Shown here piece after piece: positions 8,500-15,704 of a stretch of DNA of 64,000 nt. Position numbers and translations under genes: made by a program. Source of the DNA: Pseudonocardia sp. HH130629-09 (GTDB lineage: Bacteria > Actinomycetota > Actinomycetes > Mycobacteriales > Pseudonocardiaceae); the NCBI RefSeq assembly GCF_001294645.1, contig NZ_CP011868.1:5146001-5210000 (forward strand), written 5' to 3'. A model generated the notes under the pieces. That model was not told the origin of the DNA, did no database searches, and saw only the letters and a program-made list of their open reading frames with translations. Position 1 is the first letter of the stretch. Each line of letters starts with the position of its first letter.

Positions 8500-9551
8500 G
8501 CGGTCGGATCCAGGACGATCTTGGTGGCCTCGCGCTCCTCGAACATCCGGTACGCCTCGGTCGCCTGCGACATCGGCATCCGGTGCGAGATGAACCGGCT
8601 CGGGTCGAGCTTTCCCGCGGCGATCAGCGCGAGCGTCTCGTCCATGTAGTTGGTGATGTTCGCGACGCCCTGGGAGATGGTGACGCCCTTGAGGTAGAGG
8701 TCGCCGAAGGGCAGCTCGATGGAGTCCTCGGTGTAGACGCCGGGGATCGAGATCGCACCCCCCGAGCGCACCAGGGAGCAGGCCGAGAGCAGCGCCGACG
8801 GGTGGCCGACGGCGTCGATCACGACGTCCGCCCCGCGCCAGTCGGTGAGGTCCTGCACGGCCTCGGCCGGGTCGGTGTCGTCGGCGTTGACCGGGATCGC
8901 CCCGATCGCCTCCGCCTCCTTGAGCCGGGCCGGGACCTTGTCCACCACGATCGTCTGCGAGGCTCCGAGCACGTCCGCGGCCATGGCGGCGCACAGCCCG
9001 ACCGGGCCGGCCCCGACCACGGCGACGGTGTCGCCGGGCTGGATGAACTTGCGTACGGCCTCGTAGCCGGTGGCCATGATGTCGCCGACGAAGAGCTTGT
9101 CCTCGTCGTTGCCCTTGCCCTCGTCGGTGAGCTTGCGCAGCGTGCGGTCCGCGTTCGGGACGATCACGTACTCGGCCTGGCCGCCAGACAGGCTGCCGAA
9201 GGTCACCCCGAGACCGAAGATCATCGTACCGAAGCACTGGCCGGGTCGGTTCCGGCGGCAGTTGTAGCAGCTGCCGCAGCTCACGACGCACGACGCGACG
9301 GCACGGTCGCCCTCGGAGATCAGGTTGACCCCGGACCCGACCGCCTCGATGGTGCCGAGGAACTCGTGGCCGAGGACGACGTCGTCCTCGATCACGATCC
9401 GGCCCTCGTAGGGGTGCAGGTCGGTCCCGCAGATCGCGGTGAGGTCGACGCGCATCAGCACGTCACCGGGGTCGGTGATCTCCGGTTTGGGGACCTCCAT
9501 GACCTCGATCTTGTGCGGCTCGCGGAGCACGACCGCCTTCATGGTCGCCAT
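8496..9551 (-). CDS. Zinc-dependent medium-chain alcohol dehydrogenase
   Basis: 351 residues; a second Met three codons in is an equally good start. The N-terminal half carries the catalytic zinc ligands (AICGTDLHPYEG, VLGHEFLGTIEAVG) and the structural-zinc loop CVVSCGSCYNCRRNRPGQC. The Rossmann domain has VAVVGAGPVGLCAAMAA near residue 170. It belongs to the threonine/sorbitol dehydrogenase-like branch of zinc alcohol dehydrogenases and would oxidise the alcohol made by the P450. It is coupled to the aldehyde dehydrogenase by a 4-bp overlap. Confidence 0.92.
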   Translation of the reverse strand: MATMKAVVLREPHKIEVMEVPKPEITDPGDVLMRVDLTAICGTDLHPYEGRIVIEDDVVLGHEFLGTIEAVGSGVNLISEGDRAVASCVVSCGSCYNCRRNRPGQCFGTMIFGLGVTFGSLSGGQAEYVIVPNADRTLRKLTDEGKGNDEDKLFVGDIMATGYEAVRKFIQPGDTVAVVGAGPVGLCAAMAADVLGASQTIVVDKVPARLKEAEAIGAIPVNADDTDPAEAVQDLTDWRGADVVIDAVGHPSALLSACSLVRSGGAISIPGVYTEDSIELPFGDLYLKGVTISQGVANITNYMDETLALIAAGKLDPSRFISHRMPMSQATEAYRMFEEREATKIVLDPTA

Positions 9552-9592
9552 CTCGTCGGCGCCCCTTCCTCTTCTCGCTCGGGTGAGGCGGA

Positions 9593-10000
9593 TCAGGCGC
9601 TCGCGGTCGCGTCCTTCTCGGCGACCAGCTCGCGGTACATCGGGAACAGCGGCTTGGTCAGCGGGACCAGCTTCAGGATCTTGTTGACCGGGCCCTTGGC
9701 CTTGACCTCGCCCTTGGCGAGACCGACGGCGAGGTTGTACTCACCGCGCCAGAACTTGTCCCCGGTGTCCGCGCGCATCATCAGGGTGATGTCGGCCTTG
9801 TCGTCGTCGGCGCCGGTGTGGACGTCCAGGGCGGGCTCGTGCATCTTGACCCACATCTCGGTGTCCGGATCGGTGTAGAGCACGCGCAGGTTGATGCCGG
9901 CGGCACGCATCTTCGGGCCGGACTCGGGGTGGTCGTTGGCCGCGCGGAAGACGCCGCCGATGTAGGTGTCGACCTCGTTGCTGTCGGCGAAGAAGCCCAT
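9593..10000 (-). CDS. SCP2-like lipid/sterol-binding protein
   Basis: 135 residues from the ATG at 10000, with GAGGAG 6 bp upstream. The middle and C-terminal part (ALDVHTGADDDKADITLMMRA, DKFWRGEYNLAVGLAKGEVKA, GPVNKILKLV) matches the SCP2 sterol-transfer fold, which binds acyl chains or sterols in a hydrophobic tunnel. It has no signal peptide, so it acts in the cytosol. It sits between the acyl-CoA ligase and dehydrogenase genes, which suggests it carries a hydrophobic pathway intermediate. Confidence 0.82.
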   Translation of the reverse strand: MGFFADSNEVDTYIGGVFRAANDHPESGPKMRAAGINLRVLYTDPDTEMWVKMHEPALDVHTGADDDKADITLMMRADTGDKFWRGEYNLAVGLAKGEVKAKGPVNKILKLVPLTKPLFPMYRELVAEKDATASA

Positions 10001-10126
10001 GGTGATCTCCTCGTTGAGTGCAGGGGCAGACGTCCGGGGGCCGGGCGCTGCCGTCGGACCAGATGGTGGCCGGGGAGCGAGGGGGGTCACATCGCTCCCG
10101 GGGGGTGGTTCCGTACTCCCTACGGA

Positions 10127-10142
10127 GGCACGCTGTGTGACC
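10127..10142. repeat. 16-bp motif GGCACGCTGTGTGACC, copy 1
   Basis: Identical to 11789-11804. This copy is about 125 bp upstream of the SCP2-like gene and just before the end of the acyl-CoA ligase gene. Both copies lie upstream of leftward catabolic genes in the same orientation, so a shared regulator site is plausible. Confidence 0.45.
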
Positions 10143-10173
10143 GGCTGCCCCCGGGAGTGACCGTCGTGGGCCG

Positions 10174-11716
10174 TCAGGCGGTGGCAGGCTCCGTGTACCG
10201 CGCGCGCAGCTCGCCCTTGACGAGCTTGCCGGTGGCGCTGCGGGGCAGCTGGTCGGTGAAGTCCACGCTGCGCGGGGCCTTGTAGCGGGCGATCCGCTCG
10301 CGGACGAACTCGAGGAGCTCGGCCGCCAGCTCGGGCGAGCCCTCGACGCCGTCGGGGGTCTGCACGACCGCCTTGACCTGCTCGCCCATCTCCGGGTCCG
10401 GCACGCCGATGACGGCGACGTCGTAGACCTCGGGGTGCAGGGTGAGGACGTCCTCGATCTCCTGCGGGTAGATGTTCACCCCCCAGAGATGATCATGAAT
10501 GCCTTGCGGTCGGTGAGGAACAGGTAGCCGTCGGGGTCGAGGTAGCCGACGTCGCCGGTGGTGGACCAGTTGTCGTGCTCGGGGTGGCGGCCGGCACGGG
10601 TCTTCTCCGGGTCGTTGTGGTATTCGAACGGCGGCACGTCGCGCTCGAAGTAGACGGTGCCGACCTCGCCGGTCGGCAGCTCGCGGCCGTCGTCGTCGCA
10701 GACGTGGATGACGCCGAGGCCTGCCTTGCCGACCGAGCCGGGCTTGTCCGCCCACGCCGCCGGGTCGATGAAGGTGACGCCGTTGCCCTCGGTCGAGGAG
10801 TAGTACTCGTACAGGACCGGGCCCCACCAGTCGATCATCTTCTGCTTGACGTCGACCGGGCACGGCGCGGCAGCGTGCACGGCCACCCGCAGCGAGGAGA
10901 CGTCGTAGGACGTCCGGACGGCGTCGGGGAGCTTGAGCATCCGGACGAACATCGTCGGGACGAACTGGCCGTGGGTCACCCGGTGGTGCGCGATGTGCGC
11001 CAGCGCGGCCTCGGCGTCGAACTTCTGCGCCATCACCACGGTCCCGCCGAGGGCGTGCACGATGCCGCCGAAGCGCAGCGGCGCTGCGTGGTACACCGGC
11101 GCCGGCGAGTAGTAGACGGTGTCCTCGCCGAAGCCGTACATCGGGCCGAACACCGCGGTGTAGAGGTCACCGGGCTCGTCGACCTGGATCGTCGGCAGCG
11201 CGGGCTTGATGCCCTTGGGGCGTCCGGTGGTGCCCGAGGAGTAGAGCATGTCCGCGCCGCGGGGCTGCTCGGGCAGCGGCCCGTCGGCGGCGAGCTCCGT
11301 CGCGGCGCCGAGGGACTCGTGGCCGCGACCGCTCCCCCGAAGGCGAAACGGCGCTCCACGCCGGGGGTCCGCTCCACGAGCGCCTCGGCGAGCTCGCGCT
11401 TCGCGGCCGAGACGAACAGCACCCGGGCACCGCAGTCGTCCACGATGTAGGCGGCCTCGTTCGCGGCGAGGTGGTGGTTGATACCGGTGATGTACAGGCC
11501 CGAGCGCATCGCCGCCCAGTAGATCTCGAAGACCTCGGGGGCGTTGTCGGAGAGGAAGGCGACGTGGTCGCCGCGGCGCAGCCCGGCGTCGCGCAGGACG
11601 TGGGCGATCCGGCGCGAGCGGTCGTCGAGCTCGGCATAGGTCGTGGTGGCGCCGGTCTCGGGCTGGACCACGGCCGGGTGGTCGGGCCGGGTGCGCGCAT
11701 GGGTCCCTGGGAACAC
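10174..11716 (-). pseudogene. Acyl-CoA synthetase (AMP-binding), two single-base frameshifts
   Basis: The protein is readable only by joining three frames. The first runs from a GTG at 11716 with AGGGGAG upstream (TRPDHPAVVQPETGATTTYAEL) to about 11345. The second carries the AMP-binding loop YSSGTTGRPKGIKP and YEYYSSTEGNG to about 10485, and the third holds the C-terminal domain (IYPQEIEDVLTLHPEVYDVAVIG, with the catalytic Lys in SATGKLVKG). Both breaks fall in G-runs, five G near 11336 and six near 10479, and one extra G in each restores the frame. Intact, it would activate a fatty or steroid-type acid to its CoA ester. Sequencing error and true inactivation are both possible. Confidence 0.85.
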
Positions 11717-11788
11717 GAGCTGCTCTCCCCTTCGAGAGTGGGTGGAGCGGCGCCGGGCGGGGCCCGCCGTCGCAGCCCGCATCGTGTC

Positions 11789-11804
11789 GGCACGCTGTGT
11801 GACC
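11789..11804. repeat. 16-bp motif GGCACGCTGTGTGACC, copy 2
   Basis: Identical to 10127-10142. It lies 73 bp upstream of the acyl-CoA ligase start, in the region expected to hold the promoter of the catabolic operon. Related GTGTG(T)CAC-like strings occur near 6840 and 11872. Confidence 0.45.
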
Positions 11805-11873
11805 CGGCATCCCTCCCGAGAGGGTGGTTCCTCCCCCGCTCGGGTGCGGCGCCGTCGCCTGCCGGCCGCGTCG

Positions 11874-12263
11874 TCACACGGTGCGGCGGTCCCGGTTCCG
11901 GCCCGCGAGATGCCCGGCGATCGCGCCCATGACCACGGCGGTGAGCAGGGTGAGGACGAGCTGGGTCGGGTCGAGCCCGCCGGTGCCGAGCACCACCAGC
12001 GGCAACACGAGCAGGTACCCGGCGACGGCCGCGCCGGCGCCGTGCACCCGCGGGTCGACGGCGTCGCCGATCCGGTAGCCCGCCAGCACGAACGCGACGA
12101 CCGCGGTGATGATCAGCCAGGCCGGCCCGACGACCGGGATCTGCGAGCCCAGCGGCGCGGCGAGCCCGCCGATCACGAGCACGCTGAACGCCAGCGAGGC
12201 GCCGCGGACCAGGCTGACCCAGTCCACGCGGTCGGAGAACCAGTCGAACCCCGGGACGGCCAC
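11874..12263 (-). CDS. Hypothetical four-helix membrane protein
   Basis: 129 residues with about four hydrophobic segments (LAFSVLVIGGLAAPLG, WLIITAVVAFVLAGYRIGDA, YLLVLPLVVLGTGG, LVLTLLTAVVMGAIAGHLAG) and a basic C-terminal tail. This resembles small actinobacterial TIGR04086-like membrane proteins, whose function is unknown. It is 20 bp downstream of another small membrane protein gene, and the two probably form an operon. Confidence 0.65.
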   Translation of the reverse strand: MAVPGFDWFSDRVDWVSLVRGASLAFSVLVIGGLAAPLGSQIPVVGPAWLIITAVVAFVLAGYRIGDAVDPRVHGAGAAVAGYLLVLPLVVLGTGGLDPTQLVLTLLTAVVMGAIAGHLAGRNRDRRTV

Positions 12264-12282
12264 GAGGTCTCCCTTCGGTCGC

Positions 12283-12702
12283 TCAGCGCAGGTGTCGCAG
12301 CGCGGAGGGCGTCAGCAGCGGGACGGTCCCGACCACCAGCAGGGCCATCGCCGGGATGGTCTCCCAGCGCCCCGCCACGGCGAGGAGCACCACCGACACA
12401 ACGGACAGGACGACCGCGGGGTAACGGGCGACGCGGCGGCGCAGCGCCAGGGCGGCGCCCGCCGCGAGGAGCAGCACCGCGAGGACGAGCAGCAGCCAGG
12501 TCGGGTACGGCGCCGTCGCCCCGGACGCCACGACCGGGGCACCCTGGCCCGCCAGCGTGCTCGCCGTGTCCTCGTCGACCGTCGGCTCCGGCCGCAGCCC
12601 GGCCCGTGCGACGGCCAGCAGCACCGCGGTCAGCGTCCACGCGGCGGCCGACAGGACCAGGGCCCACGGCATCGTGGACCGGCTCCGCACCTGCTCGATC
12701 AT
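12283..12702 (-). CDS. Hypothetical membrane protein
   Basis: 139 residues. One helix is at about residues 13-32, then an Ala/Thr/Pro-rich extracytoplasmic stretch, then two or three further helices (LLLVLAVLLLAAGAALAL, YPAVVLSVVSVVLLAVAG, MALLVVGTVPLL). I recognise no family. It is paired with the membrane protein gene at 11874-12263 and is divergent from the ABC ATPase gene at 12828. Confidence 0.62.
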   Translation of the reverse strand: MIEQVRSRSTMPWALVLSAAAWTLTAVLLAVARAGLRPEPTVDEDTASTLAGQGAPVVASGATAPYPTWLLLVLAVLLLAAGAALALRRRVARYPAVVLSVVSVVLLAVAGRWETIPAMALLVVGTVPLLTPSALRHLR

Positions 12703-12827
12703 GACCGCAGGCTAGGGGGACCGCCCGGGCGTAGGCCCCCTCCGCGCGCAGGGACACCCACTACGGGAGAGGGAGTCACCACCGCCGGGAGACGAGCCTG
12801 CGGAGCCCCGGGGCGTCCACTGGTGCG

Positions 12828-13769
12828 ATGACCGGTCCCGTGTCCGGCGGCAGGCCGCCCCGCGGGCCGGCGGTCGACTTCACCGACGTGACGACGATGA
12901 TCGACGACACCCCGGTGCTGTTCCGGCTCGGGCTGCACCTGGCGCCCGGCACCGTGACGGTGCTGATGGGCCCGTCCGGCTCGGGCAAGACCACCCTGGT
13001 GCGTCATCTCGCCGGGCTCGTCGCGCCGGGCCGGGGCACCGTCACCGTCGGCGGGGTCGACGTGCACGCGGCCGGCGAGACCGAGCTGCGACGCCTGCGC
13101 CGCGGCATGAGCGTGCTGTTCGGCGGCCCGTCGGTCTTCGAGTCGTCGCTGTTCGGATCCCTGTCGGCCTACGACAACCTGACCTACGCCCTCGAAGGCC
13201 GCGGTCTGTCCGCGGAGCGGGTCGAGCGCGTCGCCATGCACCGGCTGCGCGAGATGCGGCTGCACGACCGGGCCGACGCACTCCCCGCGGAGCTGCCGGC
13301 CCACGGACGCAAGCGGCTCGCGATCGCCCGCACCCTCGCCGTGGAGGCGCCGGTCCTGGTCCTCGACGAGCTGGAGACCGGGCTGGACGCCGCGCACGCC
13401 GACACGCTGGTCACGACGGTCCGCGAGCAGCAGAAGCGGTCGGGGGCGACGGTGCTGGTCACCACGCACGACGTCGCGCTGGCCCGGGAGCTCGCCGACA
13501 CCGTCGCGATCCTGTGCTGCGGTCGGATCGTGGCGTGCGGACCGCCCTCGGAGCTGCTGCACGGAGTCGACGACTCCGACGACTTCGACCGGCGCTTCCG
13601 GATCTCGGACCTCCTCGGCCCACCCGACCCGGACGCGACCCGCGCCGAGCTGGAGGGTCCGCGCCGCGGCTCCCGCACGATCGAGCTGGACCCGCGGCTG
13701 CTGGTGCCGGCGCTGGTGGTGCTGGCGCTGGTCACCTCGTACTGCCTGTTCCTGCTGCTCACCCGCTGA
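12828..13769 (+). CDS. MlaF/MceG-like ABC ATPase with C-terminal membrane helix and degenerate signature
   Basis: 313 residues. Walker A is GPSGSGKTTLV (about residue 48) and Walker B is VLVLDELETGLD, giving a normal catalytic Glu. The ABC signature is ELPAHGRKRLAIAR, lacking the usual S-G-G. The order and the phrase FGGPSVFESSLFGSLSAYDNL resemble Mce-associated ATPases. After about residue 270 a linker leads to a single C-terminal helix (LLVPALVVLALVTSYCLFLLL), which is unusual for an ABC ATPase and would anchor it to the membrane. It lies upstream of a lipoprotein gene, and no permease is adjacent. Confidence 0.75.
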   Translation: MTGPVSGGRPPRGPAVDFTDVTTMIDDTPVLFRLGLHLAPGTVTVLMGPSGSGKTTLVRHLAGLVAPGRGTVTVGGVDVHAAGETELRRLRRGMSVLFGGPSVFESSLFGSLSAYDNLTYALEGRGLSAERVERVAMHRLREMRLHDRADALPAELPAHGRKRLAIARTLAVEAPVLVLDELETGLDAAHADTLVTTVREQQKRSGATVLVTTHDVALARELADTVAILCCGRIVACGPPSELLHGVDDSDDFDRRFRISDLLGPPDPDATRAELEGPRRGSRTIELDPRLLVPALVVLALVTSYCLFLLLTR

Positions 13770-13798
13770 GCCGCATCCCACCCCCGCCCGGAGGAACC

Positions 13799-14287
13799 GT
13801 GCCCGCCCCGTCCCGCCACCGTGTCGCGCTGCTCCTCGTCGCGGCCGCCCTCTCCCTGGGCTCCTGCACCTCCGCCGAGCCCGCGGCCACCGACCAGCGG
13901 TTCACGCTCTCCGGCGCCGACACGACCGTCGACGTCGTCACCTCGGCGTCCGGCGCGGTGCTCGCCGACGGGCAGGGCCGGGTGCTCTACGCGCGCGTCC
14001 CGGCAGGTCCCTGCGCCGGTGACTGCCTCGCGCGGTGGCCGGCCTACGTCGCCGACGGCGTGCCGCACCCCGCCGACCCGGCGCTGAACCCGCTGCGCAC
14101 CGACGTGCTCGGCACCACCCCGACGGCCGGCGGCGAGCAGGTGACCTACGCCGGGCACCTCCTGCACCGGTTCGCCGCCGACACGACGCCGGGTGCGGTG
14201 ACCGGGCAGGGCGTGGAGGCCTTCGGCGGGACCTGGCTGCCGCTGAACCCGAACGGCGACCCGGTCCCGGCCGCGACCGCCCGCTGA
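13799..14287 (+). CDS. Secreted lipoprotein of the COG4315 repeat family
   Basis: 162 residues from a GTG at 13799 with GGAGGA upstream. The signal peptide ends in the lipobox LGSC (Cys near residue 22), so the protein is lipid-anchored outside. The mature part contains two copies of the short family repeat, seen as VLADGQGRVLYARVPAGPCAGDCLARWP and the later YAGHLLHRFAADTTPG/GVEAFGGTWLPL. Proteins of this family are common in actinomycetes; no activity is known to me. It follows the ABC ATPase gene by 29 bp. Confidence 0.78.
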   Translation: MPAPSRHRVALLLVAAALSLGSCTSAEPAATDQRFTLSGADTTVDVVTSASGAVLADGQGRVLYARVPAGPCAGDCLARWPAYVADGVPHPADPALNPLRTDVLGTTPTAGGEQVTYAGHLLHRFAADTTPGAVTGQGVEAFGGTWLPLNPNGDPVPAATAR

Positions 14288-14301
14288 CCGCACACACACC
14301 G

Positions 14302-14330
14302 GGGCCCCGGCCGGATCCCGGCCGGGGCCC
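14302..14330 (+). terminator. Strong hairpin after the lipoprotein gene
   Basis: GGGCCCCGGCCGG and its exact complement flank a 3-nt loop, 14 bp after the lipoprotein stop codon. It probably ends rightward transcription from 12828 and may also serve the leftward mce operon that ends at 14368. Confidence 0.65.
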
Positions 14331-14367
14331 TCGCATGCGGACGGTGCCGCGGTGGCGCAGCAGCGCC

Positions 14368-14589
14368 TCACACCAGCGGGACCAGCATCCCGATCACGAC
14401 GAACGCGACCCCGACGACCAGGCAGGCCGTCGCGCCGCGGCGGATGACCGCGATCCGGTGCCGCTGCAGCTCGGCGGGCATCCCGGGGACGGCGCCCAGC
14501 GTCGCCGCGTGCCGGCGTCCCGCCCACCCCATGAGCGCGAGCAGGACGCCGACACCGGCGAAGGTCAGGAGGCCCCAGACGGGGCTCAC
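14368..14589 (-). CDS. Small two-helix membrane protein, last gene of the mce operon
   Basis: 73 residues from a GTG at 14589 that overlaps the preceding stop codon (GTGA). Two hydrophobic helices (VWGLLTFAGVGVLLALMGWAG and ATACLVVGVAFVVIGMLVPLV) flank a basic middle (RHRIAVIRRG). It is translationally coupled to the foldase gene. I do not recognise the family. It may be an accessory membrane factor of the Mce/MMPL system. Confidence 0.6.
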   Translation of the reverse strand: MSPVWGLLTFAGVGVLLALMGWAGRRHAATLGAVPGMPAELQRHRIAVIRRGATACLVVGVAFVVIGMLVPLV

Positions 14590-15704
14590 CCGCCTCCGCC
14601 CGGTGCGGGCGGGGCGGTCTGCGGCGTACCGGACGGCAGGCCCGGGCTCGCCCCGGTCGGGGCGGAGTCGGGGTCGGCGGGGAGGTAGTCGTCGGCGTAG
14701 CGGACGTCGCCCCCGCGCAGGGAGTCGTTCATCCACTGCCCCCAGAGGGTGATCCGCCGGTCGAACAGCACCAGCTCGCGGAGCCGGTCCTTCACCTGGT
14801 CGAAGTTCGCCGGGACGCCGGGGGTCACCGCACCGGACCGGCCGACGTTCCAGCCGAACTGGTTCTGGACCGGGCCGAAGACCTGGCCGGCCGGGGCGTC
14901 GAAGGCGGCCCTCGCGTAGTCGGCTTGCAGCTGGTCGGCGCTGATCGGGCCGAGCGCGCCCCCGTTCGCGCGGGTGGCGTTGTCGATGGTGCTGGCCCGC
15001 GCGACGGTCGCGAAGTCGGCGCCGCCCCGCAGGTCGGCCGCGATCCGGTCGGCGGCCTCCTTGCTCGCGACCACGATGTTGGACAGGTCGCGCTTCTCGG
15101 GGGTGCCGAGCCGCTCGGCGTAGCGTGGGAAGTCGGCGCGCAGGTCGTCGTCGGTGACGGTCACCTCCTCGGTGACCCGGTCGAACAGCTCGCCGACCAC
15201 CATCTGCTGGCGGACCTCGGTCATCACCTTGTCCTCGGTGGTGCCGACGTTGCCCAGGACCTGGACGAAGTCGTCGCGGGCGCCGGGGCCGTTGCCGAGC
15301 TGCTGGGTGATGTACTGGTCGAGGGTCTGGCGAACCTTGGCGTCGGCGACACCGACACCCATCTCGGCCGCCCGGTCCTCCAGCACCATGCTCAGTGCGA
15401 CGGCCTTGGCGGCGTCGCGGCGGAAGCCGTCCATCCGCACCGGGTCCTCGACCGGGGGCTGGACGCCGTAGAGCGCCCGCAGGGTCTGCACCCGGTCGTC
15501 GAGGTCGGTCACGGTCACGACCCGGTCGCCGACGGCGAGTGCCGCGCCGTCGGGGACCTGCTGCATCTTCCACCAGGTGCCGCCACCGATCCCGGCGACG
15601 AGGGCGAGGACGAGGACGCCCGCCACGATCCGGCCGGTCCAGGTGGTCCGGACCCGGTCGAGGGCGGCGCCGGCGATCCACGCCAGTGTGGACTTCACTC
15701 GCAT
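14586..15704 (-). CDS. Membrane-anchored PpiC/SurA-like peptidyl-prolyl isomerase
   Basis: 372 residues from the ATG at 15704, sharing a base with the MMPL stop (TGATG). One N-terminal helix (IVAGVLVLALVAGIGGGTWW, about residues 25-44) anchors it. A SurA-N-like helical part follows (DAAKAVALSMVLEDRAAEMGV). The rotamase domain lies around residues 215-310 (KRDLSNIVVASKEAADRIAADL, GGALGPISADQLQADYARAAF, QFGWNVGRSG). The C-terminus is Pro/Gly-rich. A parvulin-like foldase fused to the end of an mce operon suggests help in folding or assembling the exported Mce proteins. Confidence 0.78.
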   Translation of the reverse strand: MRVKSTLAWIAGAALDRVRTTWTGRIVAGVLVLALVAGIGGGTWWKMQQVPDGAALAVGDRVVTVTDLDDRVQTLRALYGVQPPVEDPVRMDGFRRDAAKAVALSMVLEDRAAEMGVGVADAKVRQTLDQYITQQLGNGPGARDDFVQVLGNVGTTEDKVMTEVRQQMVVGELFDRVTEEVTVTDDDLRADFPRYAERLGTPEKRDLSNIVVASKEAADRIAADLRGGADFATVARASTIDNATRANGGALGPISADQLQADYARAAFDAPAGQVFGPVQNQFGWNVGRSGAVTPGVPANFDQVKDRLRELVLFDRRITLWGQWMNDSLRGGDVRYADDYLPADPDSAPTGASPGLPSGTPQTAPPAPGGGG

